A stretch of DNA of 64,000 bases, from positions 62,001 through 126,000 of the forward strand of contig AODO01000009.1 of NCBI GenBank assembly GCA_000341795.1. Reading direction: 5' to 3'. Under the pieces are notes generated by a model. It was not told the origin of the DNA. It did no database searches and saw nothing but the letters and a program-made list of their open reading frames with translations. The stretch is from Rhodococcus triatomae BKS 15-14 (GTDB lineage Bacteria; Actinomycetota; Actinomycetes; Mycobacteriales; Mycobacteriaceae). The position numbers and the translations under genes are program-made. Positions 39,100 to 49,000 of this stretch are shown here, one piece after another. Position 1 is the first letter of the stretch, and each line of letters starts with the position of its first letter.

Positions 39100-39480
39100 C
39101 TATTCGAGGTCCGGTGCGATCGCAGCGAATTTCTGCTCGTTGTGCTGCTCGGCTGCCGCGTAGTGCGCCTCGATCTGCAGGAACATGTTGCGCATCGCTT
39201 CGACCTCTGCGATGTGATCGGCCAATGCATCCACCATCGAATAGTCACCGCCAACGGCGGCGAGGCTGAACTTCCTCGCCACCGCCACTCCGCTCGGCAA
39301 GGTGCCGAATCCCTCGACGTACTGGAGTCCGTACGCGCGATCCTTCAGCTTGGCCAGCTTTGCCAATAGCGTCGTGCAGTGGTCGGCGCACTTCGCGGCT
39401 GTGCCGGGTTCGAGGTACAGACTTCCTGCGCTGACCTCAGAGGTGAGCGCAGCCCACATCGATTCCCGCTCGTCAGACAT
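39100..39480 (-). CDS. Small helical ESX-like protein, copy 2 of a duplicated pair
   Basis: 126 aa from the ATG at 39480 (MSDERESMW), preceded by AGGG 6 bases upstream. It is the paralogue of 36729-37127, sharing GGDYSM.DALADHIAEVEAM near residue 90 and a CADHC motif. It follows a DUF3558 lipoprotein gene with an 8-bp gap, repeating the order of copy 1. The function is unknown. Confidence 0.75.
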   Translation of the reverse strand: MSDERESMWAALTSEVSAGSLYLEPGTAAKCADHCTTLLAKLAKLKDRAYGLQYVEGFGTLPSGVAVARKFSLAAVGGDYSMVDALADHIAEVEAMRNMFLQIEAHYAAAEQHNEQKFAAIAPDLE

Positions 39481-39488
39481 TCGCGACC

Positions 39489-40010
39489 CTATTCTTCCAT
39501 GTACGCGAGAAATGCCGCTGCAGCTTCCCTGACCAGCGCACACGGCTCACGAACCGGCCCATTCACCAAAGCCGTCGAGGCAGCCGACACCATCACCATC
39601 AGATCGCCCGATCTTGTCGCGACCAGACAACGCTCTCGATCCGCGTCAGCGGCATCTCGGAAAGTTAGGGCCTTTCGGCCGTCGAGGTCGATCTCGTCGA
39701 ACTCGACGAAGTCCGGATTTCGGCGCACTTCCTCGAGGGGTATGCCGCTTGCGTATACGGACACGATCTCGTTTGTGTTGTCCCAAACACAAATCCGCCA
39801 GCCAGGTTGCTCCACTCCGAGGATGCCGCGTTCCTCGGTTTCGGGGTCCAATCCAATTCCGCGGATTGCCTCGTCGGGAATGTCGTCGCACGGGTCGAAC
39901 GTCGGGTCGCCGGAAGTCGGGCTCGCCGGCTGCGCCTCCCCGCTGACAGTCCCGCACCCGGCAACGAGGACGGCAGCAGCACACAGCAGAACCCCGATGG
40001 TCGTCCTCAT
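39489..40010 (-). CDS. DUF3558-family lipoprotein, copy 2
   Basis: 173 aa, ATG start. The signal peptide MRTTIGVLLCAAAVLVAGC carries the lipobox VLVAGC with Cys19. The mature part shares PCDDIPDEAI..IGLDPETE, GW.ICVWDNT and the C-terminal EPCALVREAAAAFLAYM pattern with copy 1 (37133-37642). It is envelope-exposed by prediction. It begins the second [lipoprotein + small helical protein] unit. Confidence 0.85.
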   Translation of the reverse strand: MRTTIGVLLCAAAVLVAGCGTVSGEAQPASPTSGDPTFDPCDDIPDEAIRGIGLDPETEERGILGVEQPGWRICVWDNTNEIVSVYASGIPLEEVRRNPDFVEFDEIDLDGRKALTFRDAADADRERCLVATRSGDLMVMVSAASTALVNGPVREPCALVREAAAAFLAYMEE

Positions 40011-40172
40011 TACTCTCCCCCTGCAGAACGTGTGCTCACCTTACCCAGACGCAGCGGGCGACCTGCGCGTTCCATCCGTCACTCCGCAACCGCCTGTTCA
40101 CCCGTTCGCGCTACGGTGGACGGCGCCCCGACCGGGTTCACCAACATACGTTTGACCAGCAGAAGAGGAACG

Positions 40173-40754
40173 ATGACCGACCTGAACGACCAGCCGCTGC
40201 AGCTCGACGGCGCTTTCGCGATCGCCACCGAGGACCACGACCAGCTGCTCGCGCTGACGGTTCGGGCCCTGACCGAGTTCCTCGGCGACGCCCCGGAGAC
40301 CGACGAGGACGGTGACGTGGTGGTCCCCGTGCACGGCTTCGGCCTGTTCGTCACCGTCGCGGAGGACGCCCCGCAGCTGCACGTGTGGGCGTCGCTGCTC
40401 GACGGCGTCGCCGATCGCGCGAAGGCCGCCGAGCAGCTCATCGAGCTGGCGCACGAGTGGCCGCTGCTGCGTTTCGTCCTCGACGGGGAGCACCTGCTGG
40501 CGTCGACGTTCCTGGATGCGGACCCGTTCGCGCCGCAGCACCTGCTGAACGTGGTCGACGAGTTCCACGACCTGACGCACAGCCTCGACGACGACTTCGC
40601 CGCCCGGTTCGGTGGCACCCTCGACTGCGACGCCGACGACGTCGCCTACGCCGGCGTCTGCGGTGGCGGGGGCTGCGGCGACGACTGCACGTGCGGGCAC
40701 GGCGACGCGGGCGACCTCGGCGAGACCATTCCCGTCGGGCTCCCGCACAACTGA
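40173..40754 (+). CDS. YbjN/TY-chaperone-like protein with Cys-rich C-terminal tail
   Basis: 193 aa from the ATG at 40173, with AGAAGAGGAA upstream; the frame is open earlier but is a shadow of the opposite-strand lipoprotein. Residues ~1-140 form a YbjN-like alpha/beta domain (VVVPVHGFGLFVTVAEDAPQ, then HVWASLLDGV). It resembles the second domain of the 416-aa protein, including the shared end DDDFA.RFGG. The tail contains six Cys in a short span: VCGGGGCGDDCTCGHGD plus CDADD just before, which looks like a metal-binding motif. The function is unknown; the fold suggests a peptide-binding chaperone. Confidence 0.75.
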   Translation: MTDLNDQPLQLDGAFAIATEDHDQLLALTVRALTEFLGDAPETDEDGDVVVPVHGFGLFVTVAEDAPQLHVWASLLDGVADRAKAAEQLIELAHEWPLLRFVLDGEHLLASTFLDADPFAPQHLLNVVDEFHDLTHSLDDDFAARFGGTLDCDADDVAYAGVCGGGGCGDDCTCGHGDAGDLGETIPVGLPHN

Positions 40755-40765
40755 CACCTACGACC

Positions 40766-40800
40766 GAGGCCCCGGCGGACGAACGGTCCGCCGGGGCCTC
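40766..40800. terminator. Perfect 15-bp hairpin between convergent genes
   Basis: Arms 40766-40780 and 40786-40800 are exact complements (GAGGCCCCGGCGGAC) with a 5-base loop GAACG. The hairpin lies between the ends of the YbjN-like gene (+) and recD (-) and can serve both strands. Confidence 0.9.
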
Positions 40801-40808
40801 GTCGCATG

Positions 40809-42629
40809 TCAGCCCCGTCGCAGGCCGCTCGCTCGCCGCACCTTCCGTCGCACTCCCTCGCGGACCGCGTCCTCGGTGCCGATGATCCGCACCTTGTCCT
40901 TGGCGCGGGTGATCGCCGTGTAGAGCAGTTCGCGGGTCAGCAGGGAGGACCGTTCGTCGGGCAGGACGACGGACACGGTGCCGTACTGGCTGCCCTGGCT
41001 GCGGTGAATGGTCATGGCGTACACGGATTGCGTGGACGACAGCCGGCTCGGGTGCAGCAGCAACGGTTCGGCGCCGCGCGCGAAGGCCGCGACGAGTTCA
41101 CCGTCGCCGCGCCGGACGACGACGCCGGTGTCGCCGTTGTAGATCCGCGCGTCGTAGTCGTTGGCGGTGACGAGCAGCGGCCGGCCAGCGCTGAACGCGT
41201 CGGGGTCGAGGCGGTGCCCGACGGCCTCACCGATCCATTCGAGGGACGCCCGTTCCCACCAGGACACTCCGTACGGTCCGTCGCGGTGCGCGCACAGCAG
41301 TCGGTGCCGATCGGACAGCTCCAGCGCCGTGGACACGTCGCCTGCCTCGGCGGCGCCGGCCACCGCGATCGCCGTGTCCACGATCTCGCGGCGCAGCCCG
41401 TCGACGTCGTCGGGTGCGAGGAACTCGATCTGGTCGCCGCCGGCACGCAACAGTTCGACCACCCGGTCCTCGTCGGCGTCGCGGACGGCGTCGGCGAGCG
41501 CACCGATGTCACGGTCGAACCGCCAGCCGCGGGTGAGCCGAACGATGCCGCCCCGCAACCGATCCCGGTCCTCGTCACTCCACTCGTCGAAGTCCGCACC
41601 GACGACCCGGTCGAGCACCGGGTTCGCCGCCACCGTCACCGGTCGGTCGACGATGTCGGCGAGGACCGCGCCGGCGTCGACGGACGCCAACTGGTTCGGG
41701 TCACCCACCAGGATGAGCCGGGCGTGCGGACGCAGCGCGTCGAGCAGCTGACACATCAGCGTCAGGGACACCATCGACGTCTCGTCGACGACCACCACGT
41801 CGTACGGCAGGTGGTTGGTGGCGTTGTACCGCGGACCGTTGTGGCCCCAGCCGAGCAGGCGGTGCAGGGTCGCGGCGGCGAGGGTCTGCGGCAGGCCGAG
41901 GGACTCGTCCTGCGCCCGCACCGATTCCTGCAGCCGCGCAGCCGCTTTCCCCGTCGGTGCGGCGAGCCCGATCCGCAGCCCGTCACCGTGGAGTCGGCGG
42001 AGCGCGGCGAGGATCCGTGCGACGGTGTGCGTCTTGCCGGTGCCCGGCCCGCCCGCGATCACCGCCGTTCGGTGCGTCACCGCGACCGCGACCGCGACCC
42101 GCTGCCGATCCGGCTCGGGGGCGGGGAACAGCTCGGCGAGCACGCCCCGCAGTGCGTCCGCGTCGACGTCGGGATGGTCCCCGGCGCGGGCGTCGAGGAT
42201 GCGGCGGACCGTCTCCTCCTGCCGGTGGTACTTCGCCAGGTACAGCAGCGGTCCGTCGTCGGTGTCGACGAGCCGCAGCGGACGCAGCGGTCCGGCCGGG
42301 CCGCCGACGACGAGCGGGCTGACGCGCAGTGCGTCGAGCAGTGCTCCCGGTTCCGGCCAGGGCAGCGTGTCGAGGTCGAGCTCGGTGCCGTCCTCGGCGA
42401 CGACGGCATCGACGCCGATGTCGCGGATGCCGCTCAGCTCCAGGCACACCGAGCCGGACCGCACGGCCCGCACCGCGAGCGCCGTCGCCAGCACCGCGTC
42501 CGGCGACTCCTCCCCCGCCATCTGCGCGAGCCGCACCGCGATGTGCACGTCGGCGGCGCCGAGCACCCCGGCTTCGTTGAAGGCCCGCACCGCGCCCTTA
42601 CCGCGCTGGGCCACCCGTGCCTCGGTCAC
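40809..42629 (-). CDS. recD: Exodeoxyribonuclease V subunit alpha (RecD)
   Basis: 606 aa, GTG start in a GTGA overlap with recB. RecD is the SF1B helicase subunit of RecBCD, translocating on the 5'-ended strand. Walker A GGPGTGKT is at about residues 193-200, followed by HTVARILAAL. Motif II is VVVDETSMV, then LVGDPNQLASVDAGAVL, and the C-terminal UvrD-like YAMTIHRSQGSQY and LLYTAITRAKDKV. The length fits the actinobacterial RecD family. It is the last gene of recC-recB-recD and ends before a perfect hairpin. Confidence 0.96.
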   Translation of the reverse strand: MTEARVAQRGKGAVRAFNEAGVLGAADVHIAVRLAQMAGEESPDAVLATALAVRAVRSGSVCLELSGIRDIGVDAVVAEDGTELDLDTLPWPEPGALLDALRVSPLVVGGPAGPLRPLRLVDTDDGPLLYLAKYHRQEETVRRILDARAGDHPDVDADALRGVLAELFPAPEPDRQRVAVAVAVTHRTAVIAGGPGTGKTHTVARILAALRRLHGDGLRIGLAAPTGKAAARLQESVRAQDESLGLPQTLAAATLHRLLGWGHNGPRYNATNHLPYDVVVVDETSMVSLTLMCQLLDALRPHARLILVGDPNQLASVDAGAVLADIVDRPVTVAANPVLDRVVGADFDEWSDEDRDRLRGGIVRLTRGWRFDRDIGALADAVRDADEDRVVELLRAGGDQIEFLAPDDVDGLRREIVDTAIAVAGAAEAGDVSTALELSDRHRLLCAHRDGPYGVSWWERASLEWIGEAVGHRLDPDAFSAGRPLLVTANDYDARIYNGDTGVVVRRGDGELVAAFARGAEPLLLHPSRLSSTQSVYAMTIHRSQGSQYGTVSVVLPDERSSLLTRELLYTAITRAKDKVRIIGTEDAVREGVRRKVRRASGLRRG

Positions 42630-45600
42630 CGTTCCCCCTCGGGCTGAAGGTGGCTTTCGTTCTGTTGGGCCGAACCAAGGCCACCGTCAGCCACGAACGG
42701 GGTGGCGGTGGCGGCACCGGAGAGCAGGTCGGACAGCTCGACGACGAGGGCGGCCGGCGGGTGCCAGTCGAACACCCCGCACCCGGCGGGGGTGCCCGGT
42801 CCGGCCATGCCGCGGACGAACAGGTACTGCACACCACCGAGATGGGTCGCCGGGTCGTACCCGGGTAGCCGCCAGCGCAGATAGCGGTGTAGGGCAACGG
42901 AGTACAGCAGCGCCTGCAGCGGGTAGTGGGAGCGGATCATCTCCGCGGCCATCGACTCGCGGGTGAAGTGCGCGGTGGTCACGTCGCCGGGAACGATGCG
43001 GTTCGTCTTGTAGTCGACCACCACGAACCGCGGCGCCGCCGAACCGTCACCGGGCAGCCGCAGCACCGCGTCGATGCTGCCGGTCAGGTACCCGCGCAGC
43101 GGCGCGGGACCGAGCTCGGCGAGTTCGTCCGCGTACGCGGCGAGCACGTCGTCGGCGGGCAGGTGCCTGCGCAGCAGCGTGACCACGGCGTCCAGAGCGA
43201 CCAGCGCGGACGCGTCGTCACCGCCCGCGAGCGGCAGTTCGAAATCCAGCTCGGGCAGCCGATCCGGCGGCGCAACCGATGCGAGGGTGTGCGAGTCTCC
43301 CAGCGGGGTCGCGAGCACCGGCATCAGCGACGCCGCCAGCGCGTCGGGGTCCACGTCGGAGAACCCGGACGCGACCTCGTCACGGCAGCGTTGCAGCACC
43401 TCGGCGGCGAGATCCTCGGCGGCGGTGTCGACGTACTCGAGGACCGCGTGGACTAGGGTGCCGAACGCGGCGCCCGCGGGCAGCCCGTTCATCGGCGACG
43501 GGAGATGCTCGTCCCCGCCGTCGGCCCCGACGGCGGTCAGGGGCGGTTCCTCGGGTTCGTCGTCGAGCACGGGGTCCTCGGAGTCGGCGCCGACCGGTGC
43601 GAGCGCGTGCGCGGCGGCGGTGATAGCGGTGTAGGAGGTGCGTCGCCACTCGGCGTCGAGGACCCGGTCGAACCGCGCGGCGGCCAGCTCGACGGCGGCG
43701 TCCTGGGGCGGGTTCCACGACCCCACCTCGATCGGATCGGGTGCGACGGCCTCCACCGTCACCCCGGGCACCCCGTCCGCCCATCGGGTGAACACCTGCG
43801 CCACTTCCGGATCCGCCGGGACGGGCAGCATGCGGGGCACCTCCAGCGTCCCGGGAGCGCGGGCGAGCAGCATCCGGTGCAGCGGTGCGGACGCCGTCGA
43901 CATCGTCGGCGCCCACCACAGCACCAACGCACACTTGGCGCGGGTCAGCGCGACGTACAGCAGACGCAGCTCCTCACCGGCCTCCTCCTCGTCGTGGCGC
44001 GCGCGGCGTTCCCGGTAACCGGGCCCCTCGGGCCCGCCGACGTCGAGGATGCGACGGTGCTCGTCGTCGTGCAGCAGCAGCCGGTCGGGCGTCGGCGGCT
44101 TCGCCGCGTCCCACCCGAACGGCACGTACACGATCGGGTACTCGAGGCCCTTCGTGGCGTGGACGGTGGCGATCTGTACGGCGGCGGCGTCCGAGTCGAG
44201 GCGGCGGCTGCGGTCCGCGGTGCCGACGTTGGGTTCGCGCATCCGGTCGGTGAGCCACCGGGTGAGTGCCGTCAGGCCCAGCTGCTGTCCGACCGCGGCC
44301 TCGCCCAGCAGCTGCGCGATGTGCCGTAGGTCGGTCAGTGTGCGCTCGCCCCCGACCCTGGTGAGCAGTCGGGATTCGAGGGTGCGCCATGCCGCGAGCC
44401 GCTCCACCATCGCCGCGAAACCTGCTGTCGCGAAAATACGCCCGAGGTCCCGCATCCCGCCACCGATCTGCGCGACGAGTTCGTCGCCGCCCTCCTCGAG
44501 TTCGGTGGCGGTGTACCCGAACAGGGACGTCAGCGCGGCGAGCCGGACCCGACCGGAGCGGTGCGGCTGCTCCAGCGCCTGCAGCACCCACAGCCAGTCG
44601 CGGGCGGCGGGCGTGACGAACACGCTCAGTCCGCCGACGGTCACCGCCGGGACGCCTGCGCGGTCGAGGGCGTCGTGCACCAGCGTGATCTGCTTGTTGG
44701 TGCGCACCAGCACGGCCACGTCGCCGGGCACGACACCACGCGCCGCCGTGCCGGGCGGTCCCGGCGTGATGGTGGCGTCACCGGAGACGAGTCGCACGAT
44801 GTCGGCGGCGACGTCGTCGGCGACCCGGGGCCGCACCCGGTCGATCGCGGGAAAGCCGCTCTTGCCCAACGGTCCGGCGCCTGCGCGGGTCAGGTACCGG
44901 AGCCGGATCGGGGGCACACCGGTCACGCGGGAGTCCTCGTTGGCGGCCGCGACGGGATGCACGACGATGGCCGGATGCCCGAGGGCGGCACCGCCGTGAA
45001 CGTGGGCGAGCGCCTCGAGGAGCGGTGCGTCGCTGCGCCAGTTCGTGGTCAGTTCGAGGGTCCGGGACTCGGCGACGGCATCGAGGTAGGCATACACCTC
45101 GGCGCCGCGGAACGCGTAGATCGCCTGTTTCGGGTCGCCGACGAGAACGAGCGTGGCATGTCCGTGGAACGCGCTGCGCAGGATTCCCCACTGCATCGGG
45201 TCGGTGTCCTGGAACTCGTCGACGAGCACCACCTCGTACCGTTCCCGGACGCGGCACCGCGCGTACTCGCCGTGCTCCTCATCGGTGAGGACACCGTGCA
45301 GCAGCGCGGGCAGGTCGTCGAAGTCGCGGATGCCGGCGGCCCGCTTGCGCCGCCGCACCTCGTCGCGGACGGCCTGCGCGAACGCGACGGCATCGCCGGC
45401 GGACGTGCCGTCGCCGTCGGCGGACGCGACAGCAGGCGCGAGGATCGCCTGGGGGTCGAAGACGGCTGCCCGCGCGGCTGTTCGCGCCTCGTCCGGGGTC
45501 AGTGTCGGGTGGGGTTGCCGACCGAATCGGCCGAGGTAGAGATCGGAGATGGTCTGGGCGACGATGTCGGTGGCTTCCTCGACGAGTTCGGTGTCGGGGT

Positions 45601-46027
45601 CGCGTTCGCCGGCGATGCCGATGCTGTCGAGCATCCGCTGGCAGAAGCTGTGGGTGGTGGCGATGGTGGCGGCGTCGAAGTTCGACAGCGCCTGCAGGAG
45701 CCGTTGCCGGCGCAGTGTCACGGTGTCGTGGTCGGCGTCGGCGAGGAGTTCGACGAGTTCGTCGGTGCTGGATGCGGGGTCGGCGAGGCCGGCGGCGGCG
45801 GCGGCGAAGCGCTCCCTGGTGCGCTCGCGCAGTTCCTTGCTGGCGGCGCGGCTGAACGTCACGAGCAGCAGCCGTTCGGGATCGATGCCGCGCTCCGCGA
45901 TGTAGCGGACGGCGAGCCCGACGATGGCGTACGTCTTTCCCGTGCCGGCGCTCGCTTCGAGGACCGTGGTGCCCGTGGGCAGTTCGCCGAGCAGGTCGAA
46001 CGCGGCGCGGTCTGCGGTGGCGGTCAT
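42626..46027 (-). CDS. recB: Exodeoxyribonuclease V subunit beta (RecB)
   Basis: 1133 aa from the ATG at 46027, chosen because it overlaps the recC stop by one base and gives MTATADRAAFDLLGELP. It is an SF1A helicase with Walker A ASAGTGKT at residues 25-32, motif II VVLVDEFQDTDPMQW, and ATVHATKGLEYPIV (motif V). The C-terminal RecB nuclease domain has FVVVDYKTNRI and, near the end, YPLQALLYSVALHRYL. Both the motor and the nuclease appear intact. RecB provides the 3'-5' motor and the only nuclease active site of RecBCD, which repairs double-strand breaks and degrades linear phage DNA. Confidence 0.95.
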   Translation of the reverse strand: MTATADRAAFDLLGELPTGTTVLEASAGTGKTYAIVGLAVRYIAERGIDPERLLLVTFSRAASKELRERTRERFAAAAAGLADPASSTDELVELLADADHDTVTLRRQRLLQALSNFDAATIATTHSFCQRMLDSIGIAGERDPDTELVEEATDIVAQTISDLYLGRFGRQPHPTLTPDEARTAARAAVFDPQAILAPAVASADGDGTSAGDAVAFAQAVRDEVRRRKRAAGIRDFDDLPALLHGVLTDEEHGEYARCRVRERYEVVLVDEFQDTDPMQWGILRSAFHGHATLVLVGDPKQAIYAFRGAEVYAYLDAVAESRTLELTTNWRSDAPLLEALAHVHGGAALGHPAIVVHPVAAANEDSRVTGVPPIRLRYLTRAGAGPLGKSGFPAIDRVRPRVADDVAADIVRLVSGDATITPGPPGTAARGVVPGDVAVLVRTNKQITLVHDALDRAGVPAVTVGGLSVFVTPAARDWLWVLQALEQPHRSGRVRLAALTSLFGYTATELEEGGDELVAQIGGGMRDLGRIFATAGFAAMVERLAAWRTLESRLLTRVGGERTLTDLRHIAQLLGEAAVGQQLGLTALTRWLTDRMREPNVGTADRSRRLDSDAAAVQIATVHATKGLEYPIVYVPFGWDAAKPPTPDRLLLHDDEHRRILDVGGPEGPGYRERRARHDEEEAGEELRLLYVALTRAKCALVLWWAPTMSTASAPLHRMLLARAPGTLEVPRMLPVPADPEVAQVFTRWADGVPGVTVEAVAPDPIEVGSWNPPQDAAVELAAARFDRVLDAEWRRTSYTAITAAAHALAPVGADSEDPVLDDEPEEPPLTAVGADGGDEHLPSPMNGLPAGAAFGTLVHAVLEYVDTAAEDLAAEVLQRCRDEVASGFSDVDPDALAASLMPVLATPLGDSHTLASVAPPDRLPELDFELPLAGGDDASALVALDAVVTLLRRHLPADDVLAAYADELAELGPAPLRGYLTGSIDAVLRLPGDGSAAPRFVVVDYKTNRIVPGDVTTAHFTRESMAAEMIRSHYPLQALLYSVALHRYLRWRLPGYDPATHLGGVQYLFVRGMAGPGTPAGCGVFDWHPPAALVVELSDLLSGAATATPFVADGGLGSAQQNESHLQPEGER

Positions 46028-49000
46028 CAGGCGACTCCGAGGTTCTCGGCGGCGAGCAGCGGCGCCCACAACGTGCGGGCGTGTTCACCGAAGGCGGTGC
46101 CCTCCGATCCGGGTGCCGCGGTCGCGGTGAGCACGGTGATCGGCGCGTCCTCCCCGTACAGGTACGCGACGTGTTTGTCCCTGCAGTCGCCGAACTTGCC
46201 GGACCATTCCTTGGCGGCGGAGTCGAGCGCGGACTCGACGGCGTCGCCGTTGGCGCGGCGCTGCGCGTAGGCGGCGGTGGCGCCGGTGCTGATCGGCAAC
46301 GGCGCGCGTAGGCCGTTGTCCCGCAGGGCGATCAACGCGTCGAGATGGGTGCGGGCGTCGGCGGGTGCCACGAGGTGCGAGCGCCACGCCGTCGGGCGAC
46401 GCAGCGGACCCTTGCCGGTCGTGTCGGCTTTCCAGTCGCGATCCGGGTACGACGCGGCCAGCGCCAGCACCTGCACCCACGCGGTGAGACGGTGCTTGGG
46501 GCCGAGTTTCGAGTAGGTCGTGCGGGCGACGACGTCGCCGTACACGCCGCCGACGCTGCCGACGAGCCGTCTGCCGCCGAGGTCGAGATCGACGTCGACC
46601 GTGCCCGGTGTGCCCGGCCTCCGCCCCGCGGACCCGAGGACGCGCACCGCCTCCTCGATCCCTTCGAGTGCCCGTCCCCCGAGCGCGGCGGGCGGCAGGG
46701 TGCCGCGACGCCACTCCGCGGCCCGGAAGTCGCCGATCGCATCGGCGACGTCGCGGTCGTCGGCGAGCACCGACGCGAGCATCCGCTCGCCGATCGACCA
46801 CGCCGCCAACGAGTCCAGTTCGAGGTCGAGCGCGTCCGCGATCTCCTCGTCGAGGTCCAGGATCCGGACGCCGAGGCGCTGTTTGAGGAACCCCTGGGTG
46901 GGATGGACGACGAACTCGACGAGATCGGCGAGGTCGATGTCGGCACGCTCGGGGTCGAGCAGCGGTGCGGGCAGGAACTCGGGTTCGGGGGCCGCCGGGC
47001 GCTGCGCCGCCCGCGCCCCCGCGAGCGCGGCGGGATCGAAACTGAACGGGTTCCCCGGCTGGAAGTTGCGAGGGTCGAACGGCTGCAACGGATGTGACCG
47101 CACCACCGATCCCACCTCACCGATCATCCCGTCGAGGACGTCGCGGACCTCGCTCAACGGGATGGCGGGCGGACGCACGGCACCGCTCACCGGGTCCCGG
47201 CCCGTGTAGAACAGCAGCAGCCGCTCCCCCGCCGCGCCGATCGCATCGAGGAGCAGCTGACGGTCCTCACCACGCGGATCCCGTTCCCCCGGAAGCGGAG
47301 TGCGCCCGAGCACGTTGTCGCCGTCCAGCCCGGGGCTGCGCGGGAACGCCTCGTCGTCGAGGCCGAGCAACGCAACCACCCGGTGCGGCACCGACCGCAT
47401 CGGCACCATCGTGCACACCGTCAGCTCGCCGGTGCGGAAGTTCGAGCGGGTCGGGCGGCCCGCCAGTCGCGACGACAGCAGGGCCCGCACGTCCGCGAGC
47501 CGCAGTTCCGCCGTGCCGTACTCCACGGCCGCCGCCAGCTCCCGGTGCGCCTGCCCGAGCTGCCAGGCGTCCCGCTCGCGCACCGTCACCAGCAGGTCGA
47601 GGGCACGGACGAGGGCCTCCTCCCAGGCCGGCGCCGGCTGCGGACCCGTCAGGCCCCGCAGGGAGACGTCGAGCCGGTCGACGAACTCGGCGAGCTTCCC
47701 GGTGAGATCGATGTCGTTGCTGTCGACCCCGCCGAGCGGCAACGTCAAACCCAGCCAGTCACCGTCGGTGTCGTCGGCCGCGGCGCCGAGGAGGACGCGG
47801 TCGAGCGCGGAGCGGACCGTGTTCTGCGCGAAGTCGGACAATCCGTACGCGGCGCGCTCACGCGGCCCGATGCCCCAGCGCGCCCCGGCGGCGGTGGTCC
47901 ATTCGCGCAGTCGCTCGACGTCGTCGTCGGTGAAGCCGAACCGCCTGCGCACCGGTTCGGTGGCGGCGAGGTCGAGGATCTGGCTGGCCGTCACTCGGCC
48001 GTCCGCGAGGTCGAGCAGCGACGCCACCACCCCGAGCACCGGGTTCGTCTGGTGCAGGGCGCGGTCCGCGAGCCGCACCCGCAGCCCGTGACCGGGGTGC
48101 CCGATGCCGTCCTGCCCGAACGCCGCGCGGATCAGGGGCGCATACGTCTCGACGTCGGGACACATGATCAGCACGTCGCGGGGCTCGAGGTCGTCGAGTT
48201 CGGTGAACAGGTGCAGGAGCGACTCGCGCAGCACCTCCACCTGTCGCGCCGGGCCGTGGCAGGCGTGGATCTGCACCGACCCGTCGCCGGTCGCCGGGCT
48301 GGGCGCCCGGTCGGCCGCCAGGTCGTCCTGCAGTCGGCCGAGCAGAGTGTCCGGGCGGGGTGGCGCGGCGTGGTGCTCGTGCACGACGGCGTCCGCGGCC
48401 AACCGGAACTGCAGCTCACGCACCTCGCGGCCGAGGCTCGCGAGCAGCGGGTGCGTCACCGCGAGCCCGGAGTCGTCCGCGGCCCGCGTCGTCGGCCGGT
48501 CACGTCGGTCGAGGTTGTCGAACATGGCCGGGCTGGGATGCGGAACCCACAGGTGCACATCACGATTGACGGCCAGCGCCGCGAGGACGTCGAGCTGCGC
48601 GGTGGTCAACCGGGTCGGTCCGAACACGGAGAGTCGCTCGGGCAGGTCCACGACGCCGGGGCGGTCGCGCAGCGTCTCGCATGCGGGCGCGAGCCGCTCG
48701 GCGGGGCTGGCCGTTCCGATGCGGTCGCGCAGCCGCCGCCACAACTCGGCCTGCCATGCGAGGTCCGCGGGGAGGTCGCCGCCGACGCCGTCGGCGTCGC
48801 GGCCGGCGGCCCAGTCCACGAGCATTCCTGGGCGCTGCACCCCGTAGGTGCGGAACAGTTCGGCCAGGTGAGCGGCGGTGCCGTAGCGGCGGCCGATGCG
48901 GTGACCGGCCGGATCGTCGCGGCCGAGATGCCGGGCGAGGACCGCAGCCCAGGGCAGGTCCAGACTGTCGTCGACGACGTCGAGCAGCGTCCACAGCACC

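Noticed and set aside
40806-42647. 613-codon + strand frame across recD
   Set aside because: Antisense shadow; RecD motifs and recB overlap are on the - strand.
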